A DNA stretch of 12,986 bases from Fibrobacter sp. UBA1765. Lineage in GTDB: Bacteria > Fibrobacterota > Fibrobacteria > Fibrobacterales > Fibrobacteraceae. The stretch covers positions 1 to 12,986 of the forward strand of contig DCGZ01000026.1 in the NCBI GenBank assembly GCA_002314675.1, read 5' to 3'. The translations under genes and the position numbers were made by a program. Positions 7,048-12,986 of this stretch are shown here, in pieces (position 1 is the first letter of the stretch; each line of letters opens with the position of its first letter). The notes under the pieces were generated by a model that did no database searches, was not told where the DNA came from, and saw only the letters and a program-made list of their open reading frames with translations.

Positions 7048-8528
7048 TGAAGCGCAAGACCCTCGCGTCCCTTTCTATGAAGGGCGGCCTAACCGCTATT
7101 TTCGAGGTGTCTAAAACCGTTGATTCGGACTTTGTCAAGAATTTGGCTTCTTCCCTTGCCGGGGAGAGGCCTTTTCTTGTCTTGAATTTTGCAAAAGGAA
7201 CGCTTGCGCACGACTCCCCTATTTCCCTGGATTCGCTTTTTACCGAGTTTGATTTTACAACGCAAAAAAATCTTGAAGCAAGGCGAATTCAATCTGCATT
7301 TATTGATGCCGGGGCTTCGCTAGACTTGATTGAGGGCAGCGATAACAATGTTCGAGCTTTTTTAAAGAATGTTGTTTTTTTACGAAAACTGTTCCCTGAA
7401 ATTTTTGTTGTTTTTAACGCAAGCTCTGCTGAAAAGTTCAAGCGCATTTTGCCATCTTGCGAGGTGTTGGTATTTGATGTAAAGTCTGCAGAAGATGCCG
7501 ATGCCGTTTCGAATATGCAAGTATTGAAGGATTTGGATTGTACACGCGTTTGGCATTCGAATCTTGCGATACCGGTTTCTTTAAAAAAATGGTTTGCAGA
7601 AAGCGCTTCCTATATCCCTTCTGGTATAACCGTTCCTGAACTTGCAAAACGCATATTTGAATTGCGACAGATTTGGGTTTTAAAAAAGAACAGGCCCGAA
7701 GGCCTTGCCTACAGTTTGTCTAGAATGTGGCCTGCATTTGCAATTTTCTTATTGCTACTCCCGCTGAGCATTCCTTTTTCAGTAAAGAGCAGCCAGTCCA
7801 TGATTCGTGACATGCGGCACGACCGCAATGCAATTTCAGAAGCCCCGTATTTTGAATACGAGTTTGACGGGAACGAATCACTACGCAGAATCGCCCGTTA
7901 CTCAGTCGGAAGGTTCCATGCGCAAATTACTAGCCCGACGCTTGTCGCTAATTACATTGCCGAAACCCTGAACAAGAACAGCTACGCAGGCGATATAAAA
8001 AAGGTAAATGATGATTTTATTTTGCCCGCCGGGACCAGGTTAAAGTTCTATCCAATGGACTCCATCAAGGCTGCTCCAGACTCCGTTATACTAGCCTGGC
8101 AATATTTTTCTGGCATGCTTTCTGACAGCGTTGCATACCTGACCGAATTCTATGACAAGAACGGTTCTAAGGGACGTAAGCATAACGGCATTGATGTGGC
8201 TAGCCGTCGTGGTGCAAGAATCCTTGCTCCATTTGCAGCACGTGCCTGGACTTTTGAAGATGAACGTGGCGGAGTCGTGCTTGCACTTGTCCACAAAAAA
8301 TCCGTGATATTGTTTATGCACTGTGACCAGCTTTTATATTTGGACGGTCAAACAGTCATGGCTGGAGACCCGGTTGCAACTGTCGGTGTAACTGGGCATA
8401 CGACTGGCCCGCATGCACATGTCGTAACAGGCGAAGTTACCCCCCGTGGCGAAAAGAGCGTTGGCGGTATTCGTTATACAGTCATTGATCCAGTGTCTTG
8501 GTACAACAAGTTCATTAAGAATAAATAA
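7047..8528 (+). CDS. Membrane-anchored M23 metallopeptidase with a degenerate ParA/MinD-like N-terminal domain
   Basis: The 493-aa product has three parts. Residues 1-215 are cytoplasmic-looking and alternate strands and helices. SMKGGLTAIFE at 10-20, then VKNLASSLAGERPFLVLNF (30-48), sits where ParA/MinD ATPases have KGGxGKT, NLA and VLLVD, but the GKT of the P-loop is missing, so ATP use is doubtful. One hydrophobic span lies at about 227-246. Residues 267-336 carry a LysM-like stretch (ESLRRIARYSVGRF to ILPAGTRLKF). The C-terminal M23 (LytM/lysostaphin) domain at about 364-485 keeps all expected residues: HNGID (His379, Asp383), His425, and PHAH (His456, His458). It should therefore be an active zinc endopeptidase cutting peptidoglycan peptide cross-links in the periplasm. 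The start overlaps the preceding stop (TAATG). The peptidase assignment is firm; the N-terminal fold is inference. The gene is less codon-biased than its partner. Confidence 0.88.
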   Translation: MKRKTLASLSMKGGLTAIFEVSKTVDSDFVKNLASSLAGERPFLVLNFAKGTLAHDSPISLDSLFTEFDFTTQKNLEARRIQSAFIDAGASLDLIEGSDNNVRAFLKNVVFLRKLFPEIFVVFNASSAEKFKRILPSCEVLVFDVKSAEDADAVSNMQVLKDLDCTRVWHSNLAIPVSLKKWFAESASYIPSGITVPELAKRIFELRQIWVLKKNRPEGLAYSLSRMWPAFAIFLLLLPLSIPFSVKSSQSMIRDMRHDRNAISEAPYFEYEFDGNESLRRIARYSVGRFHAQITSPTLVANYIAETLNKNSYAGDIKKVNDDFILPAGTRLKFYPMDSIKAAPDSVILAWQYFSGMLSDSVAYLTEFYDKNGSKGRKHNGIDVASRRGARILAPFAARAWTFEDERGGVVLALVHKKSVILFMHCDQLLYLDGQTVMAGDPVATVGVTGHTTGPHAHVVTGEVTPRGEKSVGGIRYTVIDPVSWYNKFIKNK

Positions 8529-8579
8529 GAAAATTCTCGTAGGCTTTCTTGGCCCTCCACTTGCTTTTGTGGCAAAACA

Positions 8580-8609
8580 AAACGCCCTGACATTTCCGCC
8601 AGGGCGTTT
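8580..8609. terminator. Bidirectional terminator between the M23 gene and pnp
   Basis: A perfect 10-bp stem, AAACGCCCTG (8580-8589) and CAGGGCGTTT (8600-8609), encloses a 10-nt loop. The minus-strand tail is TTTTGTTTTG, a good terminator for pnp; the plus-strand tail is only TTTCG, weaker for the peptidase transcript. It lies 51 bp past the M23 stop and 21 bp past the pnp stop. Confidence 0.88.
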
Positions 8610-8630
8610 CGCATTAAGCGTTAAAGCTTA

Positions 8631-10889
8631 TTAGGTTGCTGAGCCTGTCGAAGCGTCAGTTGCCGGAGCTTCTGCAGCTGGTGCTGCTTCTTCAGCTGCC
8701 GGAGCTTCTTCCTTCTTCGGGAGGAGAGCCTTCATAGAAAGCTTTACCTTGCCCTTCGGGTCAACGCCGAGGCAAAGAACGGTAACTTCGCTACCAACCT
8801 GAACAACGTCTTCAACCTTTTCGACACGATGGTCGGCAAGTTCGGAGATGTGTACAAGGCCGTCCTTACCAGGGAGGATTTCGACAAATGCGCCGAACGG
8901 CTGGATTGTCTTTACCTTGCCCTTGTAGATGCGGCCTGCTTCAGGTTCTGCTGTCAATTCTTCGATCATGCGGCGGCATACTTCACCAGCCTTGCCGGTC
9001 GGTGCAGAAATGTCGATGTTGCCGTTGTCGTCGATATTGATCGTGCAGCCAGTCTTAGCCTGCATGCCCTTGATGACGGAACCACCAGAACCGATAACGT
9101 CACGGATCTTGGAAGTCGGGATACGCATCTTGAGCATTGTCGGAGCCTTTTCAGAAACCTGCGGACGTGGTTCTGCAAGACCGAGAGTAGTCATCTTGCC
9201 AAGGATGTGCAAGCGACCCTGCTTGGCCTGTTCAAGAGCCTTACGCATGAGTTCCGGAGTGATACCACGAATCTTGATATCCATCTGGAATGCGGTAATG
9301 CCTTCTGCAGTACCGGTTACCTTGAAGTCCATATCGCCGAGGTGGTCTTCTGTACCAGTGATATCAGACAAGATTTCAATCTTGCCGCCTTCACTTACAG
9401 AACCCTTTTCGGAGATGAGGCCCATTGCGATACCGGCAACAGGAGCCTTGATAGGAACGCCAGCGTCCATGAGGCTCAAGCAGCCGCCGCAAACGGAAGC
9501 CATGGAAGAGGAACCGTTAGATTCCATGATTTCGGACACAACGCGAATTGTATACGGGAAATCTTCTGGGAGCGGAAGCACTGCTGCAAGGGAACGTTCA
9601 GCCAAGTGGCCGTGACCGATTTCACGACGGGAAAGGCCAAGCTTCTTGCATTCGCCAACGGAGAACGGTGGGAAGTTGTAGTGCAACATGTAGCTCTTGG
9701 AGCCTTCGCCCTGGAGGCTTTCAAAGCGCTGTTCATCTGCCTTGGAACCAAGTGTGCAGATTACAAGACCCTGAGTTTCGCCACGCTGGAAGATTGCGGA
9801 ACCATGTGCACGCGGGAGAACGCCCATTTCAATTTCGATAGGACGGACTTCAGTTGTGGAACGGCCATCAAGACGAACATGTTCGTTCAAGATCATTTCG
9901 CGCATTGCGGTGCGTTCAAGGTCGCTAAAGATAGACTTTGCGTCAGCAAGGAGTGCTGCATCCTGAGCGTCGCCTTCGCCGATGATAGCGAGAATGCGAG
10001 CATCTTCTGTCATGCGCTTGCAGAGGTCTGCCATAGCAGGATAGAAGTCGGTCTTGACCATGTTGTTGTGAACGTCTGCGTTGAGTTCGTCCCAAACAAC
10101 TTCCTTGACTGTAGCAACGAGCTTGTCGTGTGCTTCGCCAGCGTTCTTTGGCTTGAGTTCCATCTTTGGCTTTGCGCAACGATCAACAAGTTCCTGTTGA
10201 GCCTTGCAAAGCTGCTTGATCACTTCGTGACCAGCAAGGATAGCACCGATCATGCAGTCTTCAGAAACTTCGTAAGCGCCACCTTCAACCATGCAAACAG
10301 ATTCTTCTGTACCGGCGACCACGAGGTCAAGATCGGCGACAGCAAGTTGTTCGTATGTCGGCATTACAATGTTCTGACCATCAACTACAGCAACGCGAAC
10401 TGCAGCAACCTGCTGTTCGAACGGGAGTTCAGAAAGGCCAATGGAAAGGGATGCAGCGCTAACGCCAAGGACGTCAGGAGCAAATTTTTTGTCAGCAGAA
10501 AGAACCTGCACAATGACCTGGACTTCACGAGTGAAGTTTTCCGGGAACATTGGGCGGATCGGGCGGTCAATGATTCGAGCAGAAAGAATTTCTTCATCGC
10601 TCGGACGACCCGGTTCACGCTTGCTGTAACCGCCCGGGAGGCGACCGGCAGCGTAGGACTTTTCGCGATATTCAACGGTAAGCGGGAAGAAGTCACCGTC
10701 CTTTTCTTCGCCGTAGCAAACGGTAGAAAGGATGAATGCGTCGCCCATCTTAGCCACAGCAGAGCCTCGAGCCTGCTTTGCAAGTCGGCCTGTTTCAAAA
10801 GAGATGACACGACCATCAGGAAGTGTTACGGACACTTCCTTTGGATCGAGCATCTTGCCGTACTTGGCTTGATATGCGTCAATAGACAT
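8631..10889 (-). CDS. pnp: Polyribonucleotide nucleotidyltransferase (PNPase)
   Basis: Phosphorolytic 3'-5' exoribonuclease that degrades RNA to nucleoside diphosphates and can add tails in reverse; a homotrimer and degradosome partner in many bacteria. The 752-aa protein shows the full order: first RNase PH domain (about 15-225), alpha-helical linker (about 245-325), second RNase PH domain (about 330-565) with SNGSSSMASVCGG (457-469) and DITGTEDHLGDMDF (509-522), whose Asp515 and Asp521 match the catalytic pair of E. coli (486/492). A KH domain follows (585-630, GxxG loop IGSGG) and then S1 (652-721). The last 30 residues are a low-complexity Ala/Glu/Pro tail, explaining most of the excess over E. 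coli (711). GGAG with a 7-nt spacer precedes the ATG. rpsO lies 21 bp upstream, the conserved rpsO-pnp operon. Confidence 0.98.
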   Translation of the reverse strand: MSIDAYQAKYGKMLDPKEVSVTLPDGRVISFETGRLAKQARGSAVAKMGDAFILSTVCYGEEKDGDFFPLTVEYREKSYAAGRLPGGYSKREPGRPSDEEILSARIIDRPIRPMFPENFTREVQVIVQVLSADKKFAPDVLGVSAASLSIGLSELPFEQQVAAVRVAVVDGQNIVMPTYEQLAVADLDLVVAGTEESVCMVEGGAYEVSEDCMIGAILAGHEVIKQLCKAQQELVDRCAKPKMELKPKNAGEAHDKLVATVKEVVWDELNADVHNNMVKTDFYPAMADLCKRMTEDARILAIIGEGDAQDAALLADAKSIFSDLERTAMREMILNEHVRLDGRSTTEVRPIEIEMGVLPRAHGSAIFQRGETQGLVICTLGSKADEQRFESLQGEGSKSYMLHYNFPPFSVGECKKLGLSRREIGHGHLAERSLAAVLPLPEDFPYTIRVVSEIMESNGSSSMASVCGGCLSLMDAGVPIKAPVAGIAMGLISEKGSVSEGGKIEILSDITGTEDHLGDMDFKVTGTAEGITAFQMDIKIRGITPELMRKALEQAKQGRLHILGKMTTLGLAEPRPQVSEKAPTMLKMRIPTSKIRDVIGSGGSVIKGMQAKTGCTINIDDNGNIDISAPTGKAGEVCRRMIEELTAEPEAGRIYKGKVKTIQPFGAFVEILPGKDGLVHISELADHRVEKVEDVVQVGSEVTVLCLGVDPKGKVKLSMKALLPKKEEAPAAEEAAPAAEAPATDASTGSAT
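8639..8659. repeat. Palindrome-like element inside the pnp 3' end
   Basis: The plus strand reads CTGAGCCTGTCGAAGCGTCAG, whose ends pair (CTGA/TCAG plus an inner GC pair with a bulge). On the minus strand it encodes most of the last eight residues of PNPase, DASTGSAT. The core GAGCCTGTCGAAG resembles a motif I recall from bacterial dispersed intergenic repeats; that link is from memory and untested. Confidence 0.35.
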
Positions 10890-10903
10890 AAGTAATCTCC
10901 AGT

Positions 10904-10920
10904 CCGCAGATTATCCGCGG
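10904..10920 (-). other. Small hairpin over the rpsO stop codon, between rpsO and pnp
   Basis: On the minus strand CCGCGG and CUGCGG pair over an AUAAU loop, a 6-bp stem with one G-U pair, and the UAA stop of rpsO lies in the loop region. No U-tract follows, so it is not a terminator. In E. coli the rpsO-pnp gap carries RNA-processing sites; this hairpin could have a similar role, but that is speculative, and it is too short to claim an RNase III site. Confidence 0.4.
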
Positions 10921-11183
10921 AGACCGAGTTCCTTGATGAGAGCACGCTGAGCAATAATGTCCTTAGAACCGTAGTACTTAAGAAGGGTCTTGCGCTGAGC
11001 AACCATCATGGACAAACCACGAAGGGAATGCTTGTCGTTCGGATTTGCCTTAGCATGTTCTGTCAAATTCTTGATTTTTTCAGTAAGAAGAGCGATCTGG
11101 ACACGTACGTTACCAGTATCTTTTTCGTTTGCACCAAACTTTGCGGTGATTTCTGCTGCCTTTTCTTTAGTAATAGTAGCCAT
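10911..11183 (-). CDS. rpsO: 30S ribosomal protein S15
   Basis: Primary binder of the 16S rRNA central domain (the helix 20-22 junction) that nucleates platform assembly. At 90 aa it matches the family length (E. coli 89). The conserved blocks are visible: DTGNVRVQIALLTEKI (22-37), the HSLRGLSMMVAQRKTLLKYY block (52-71) with the rRNA-contacting His-Ser and Arg-Gly, and the C-terminal LGLRG. AAGGA lies 9 nt before the ATG. It is the promoter-proximal gene of rpsO-pnp. The upstream leader of about 135 nt could host S15 feedback control as in other bacteria; the sequence alone does not prove it. Confidence 0.98.
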   Translation of the reverse strand: MATITKEKAAEITAKFGANEKDTGNVRVQIALLTEKIKNLTEHAKANPNDKHSLRGLSMMVAQRKTLLKYYGSKDIIAQRALIKELGLRG

Positions 11184-11332
11184 AGTACTATCTTCCTTAT
11201 TTTATGGTTTTGTGGGCGACATTGCCCTTTTGTTGTTAATTCGAGCATTCATTGATACCGTTGTGTCGCAAAGTAGAATTGGCATTAAAACTATGCAATA
11301 CAGTGATATAACGCAGCTCGTGGGATAATATA
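11184..11332 (-). promoter_or_regulatory. rpsO-pnp promoter region and long 5' leader
   Basis: On the minus strand a TATATT at 11332-11327, preceded by the T-rich GCTTTTTCC, is the best -10 candidate; no good -35 is seen. Transcription from about 11320 would give a leader of about 135 nt before rpsO. The leader includes a short hairpin GGGC-aatgtc-GCCC (around 11214-11227). S15 represses its own translation through leader structures in several bacteria, so an unrecognised S15-binding element is plausible. I could not match a known fold. Confidence 0.4.
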
Positions 11333-11388
11333 GGAAAAAGCGTGTAAGGTCGTTAGAAAAAATATTGAAAAAAGGTCCTAAAATCAAA

Positions 11389-11413
11389 AAACGCCCAGCC
11401 AAGCCGGGCGTTT
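11389..11413 (-). terminator. Terminator of argH
   Basis: Read on the minus strand, AAACGCCC pairs with GGGCGTTT. The stem extends inward through one G-U pair, a G-C and a C-G to a UUG triloop, 11 bp in all, followed by TTTTTTGATTTT. The inner pairs fail on the plus strand (the G-U becomes a C-A mismatch), so the structure is tuned to argH transcripts. It lies 18 bp past the argH stop. Confidence 0.92.
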
Positions 11414-11431
11414 ATACTTGTTTGCAAGAAG

Positions 11432-12820
11432 CTAAAGGTTCTTAAGAAGTTCTTCTGCTTTTGTAAACTGCTCTTCCACGGAATCTGGGCCAGTACCGCC
11501 TTCAATGTTGCGACGGCTAATGGAATAGCGGAAGTTCAGGATTTCTCGAATTGTCTTGATGTCGCGAACACCATGGGCAGCCCAGGTTTCATCGGAAAGT
11601 TCCGTGAATTCCTTGCCCTGCTTTGCAGCCTCGCCAACAAGGGAACCGACAATGTGATGTGCATCGCGGAACGGTGTGCCGCCTTCTACAAGGAGGTCTG
11701 CAAGGTCTGTTGCAAGGAGAGCAGGCAACATGCGGCTTTCCATCTTGTCGAAGTTGTAGCGGGCAGTTTCCAAGGCTTCCTTCATCACGCGAAGAATTAC
11801 CTTCGTTGTCTTCACAGCGTCAAATACAGGTTCCTTGTCTTCTTGCAAGTCGCGGCTGTAGCTGAGCGGAGCGCCCTTTACAAGAGTGAACATTGAGGTC
11901 AAGTTACCAAGCATACGGCCAGACTTGCCACGGATAAGTTCCATGGAATCCGGGTTCTTCTTTTGCGGCATCATGGAAGAGCCGCTGCTGAATGCATCGT
12001 GCAAGGTGAGGAAACCGAATTCGCTTGTGCTCCAGTTCACAAAGTCTTCTGCATAGCGGCTGAGCGTGTTTGAAACGATAGCGAGGTCGCTAAGGAATTC
12101 AAGAGCCATGTCACGATGGCTTACAGCGTCAATACTGTTTGGGCTTGGGCGCTTAAAGCCAAGTTCCTCGGCAACGAGCTTGCGTTCATACGGGAATGCA
12201 GAACCAGCGATTGCACCGGAACCAAGCGGCAATTCGCAGTGCAAGTCGAGGAAGTTGTTCAGGCGCTTGATATCGCGAGTAACAGCAAAGAAGAAGCTCA
12301 TCATGTAATGGCTAAAGTAGATCGGCTGGGCCTGCTGCATGTGGGTGTAGCCCGGCATGATTTTGCCCATGTTTTCCTTAGCAACTGCAAGGAGAGTCTT
12401 TGCGAGTTCCTTTTCGAGTGCAATGATTTCTGTTGCACGGTGACGCATGTAAAGCTTGAAGTCTGTGCAAACCTGGTCATTGCGGCTGCGGCCCGTATGG
12501 ATCTTTTTGCCAAGCTGGCCAATGCGTTCCGTAAGAACACGTTCCACTGCCATGTGAATGTCTTCGTCGCTATCTTGCCAAAGGTCGATTCCTTTCTTGT
12601 AATCCACAAGAATGCTGCGGAGGCCATTGCAAATGGTCTTGTATTCTTCTTCTGTCAAGACACCAGACTGTACGAGGCCCTTGCCATGACCAATGGAGCC
12701 CTGGATATCTTCTTCGATAAGTTCAGAGTCAAATTCAAGGCTGAAGCTCAAGTCGATCATGCTCTGGGCCATGCCACTTTCAAAGCGGCCATCCCACATT
12801 TTAGTTTCTACACCGGACAT
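11432..12820 (-). CDS. argH: Argininosuccinate lyase ArgH
   Basis: Last step of arginine synthesis: splits argininosuccinate into arginine and fumarate; a cytoplasmic homotetramer of the fumarase/aspartase superfamily. The 462-aa product has the family length (about 460). Visible motifs are the N-terminal WDGRF (9-13), HTGRSRND (108-115), the general-acid region PGYTHMQQAQP (156-166) with His160, LPLGSGAIAGSAFP (197-210), and the mobile catalytic-loop signature SSGSSMMPQKKNPD (278-291) carrying the catalytic Ser at 281 or 282. AAGGA lies 9 nt before the ATG. No argG or other arginine gene is in view. Upstream DNA is repeats with no convincing sigma-70 promoter, so argH may depend on a promoter inside or beyond the repeat. 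Codon bias is strong, as in ilvD and pnp. Confidence 0.98.
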   Translation of the reverse strand: MSGVETKMWDGRFESGMAQSMIDLSFSLEFDSELIEEDIQGSIGHGKGLVQSGVLTEEEYKTICNGLRSILVDYKKGIDLWQDSDEDIHMAVERVLTERIGQLGKKIHTGRSRNDQVCTDFKLYMRHRATEIIALEKELAKTLLAVAKENMGKIMPGYTHMQQAQPIYFSHYMMSFFFAVTRDIKRLNNFLDLHCELPLGSGAIAGSAFPYERKLVAEELGFKRPSPNSIDAVSHRDMALEFLSDLAIVSNTLSRYAEDFVNWSTSEFGFLTLHDAFSSGSSMMPQKKNPDSMELIRGKSGRMLGNLTSMFTLVKGAPLSYSRDLQEDKEPVFDAVKTTKVILRVMKEALETARYNFDKMESRMLPALLATDLADLLVEGGTPFRDAHHIVGSLVGEAAKQGKEFTELSDETWAAHGVRDIKTIREILNFRYSISRRNIEGGTGPDSVEEQFTKAEELLKNL

Positions 12821-12845
12821 ATTTTCAATTCCTTATTTCAATTTT

Positions 12846-12876
12846 TAGATGCAAGAGCAAGAAGCTAGATGCAAGA
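12846..12876. repeat. 11-bp direct repeat with 20-bp period upstream of argH
   Basis: TAGATGCAAGA occurs exactly at 12846-12856 and 12866-12876, with the related GCAAGAAGC between. It starts 26 bp upstream of the argH start codon, where a promoter or leader is expected. On the minus strand each copy contains TTGCAT, similar to a -35 hexamer, but no matching -10 is placed well. It may be a repeat-array remnant rather than a regulator site. Confidence 0.65.
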
Positions 12877-12928
12877 AGTTGTAATTTACCATGTCGTTGC
12901 GAGCGAAGCGCGGCCATCCAGCAAAGGT

Positions 12929-12986
12929 AATGAGGTACGCACCTTCGGTGCTTGAGGAGTAAGGTCGTTCGCTGCGCTCACTTTGA
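12929..12986. repeat. Right copy of the ~58-bp repeat, inverted relative to the left end
   Basis: Reverse complement of the element at 10-68 with 55 of 59 aligned positions identical. It keeps the GCACC/GGTGC palindrome (12939-12951) and is cut off by the end of the window. The flank 12891-12920 (gttgcgagcgaagcgcggcc) is a separate GC-rich, repeat-like stretch not present beside the left copy. Confidence 0.8.

Noticed and set aside
8829..10895. A 688-codon open frame on the plus strand opposite pnp
   Set aside because: Same antisense effect over a codon-biased gene; the composition is Cys/Phe/His-rich and it has no recognisable motif or ribosome site.
1..12986. A composite mobile element bounded by the inverted end repeats
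   Set aside because: There is no transposase, integrase or target duplication in view, and the interior is core metabolic and ribosomal genes.

Overview
The window is a Gram-negative bacterial chromosome segment that most resembles Fibrobacter (Fibrobacterota). The evidence is protein character, a strongly biased GGC/AAG/GAA-rich codon style in the housekeeping genes, an outer-membrane beta-barrel gene, and short dispersed-looking intergenic repeats. The genus is an inference from memory of that codon and repeat style, not from a search. Nothing suggests a plasmid, phage or insertion sequence, and I found no tRNA, rRNA or CRISPR array.

Layout. Positions 1-95 hold a repeat and a 7-bp tandem repeat. 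On the minus strand follow thyA (96-908) and, 11 bp upstream of it, a signal-peptide outer-membrane barrel protein (920-1801), probably one transcript. A 269-bp divergent intergenic region leads to ilvD (2071-3930, plus). A perfect 15-bp two-way terminator separates ilvD from a convergent FIST-GGDEF-HD-GYP cyclic-di-GMP protein (3998-6379, minus). A second divergent intergenic region (6380-6633) precedes a two-gene unit on the plus strand: a 137-aa protein of unknown function (6634-7047), overlapping by one base (TAATG) a 493-aa membrane-anchored M23 metallopeptidase with an unusual cytoplasmic N-terminal domain (7047-8528). A second two-way terminator at 8580-8609 separates this from rpsO-pnp (minus, 10889-8631 and 11183-10911). 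Then comes argH (minus, 12820-11432) with its own terminator, and last a repeat-rich 166-bp end. No gene-free stretch exceeds 300 bp.

How the genes work together. thyA (dTMP synthesis), ilvD (branched-chain amino acid synthesis), argH (arginine synthesis) and rpsO-pnp (ribosome and RNA turnover) are independent core functions; rpsO-pnp is a classic conserved pair. The less ordinary part is 3998-8528. It places a cytoplasmic c-di-GMP synthesis/degradation protein divergent from a translationally coupled pair whose second product looks like a degenerate ParA/MinD-type domain joined through one membrane span to a periplasmic, catalytically intact cell-wall peptidase. The upstream partner has a receiver-like layout without receiver active-site residues. 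This pair is the best candidate in the window for something undescribed.

Both ends of the window carry the same roughly 58-bp repeat in inverted orientation (10-68 and 12929-12986, 55 of 59 aligned positions identical). A draft contig ending in dispersed repeats would look like this.
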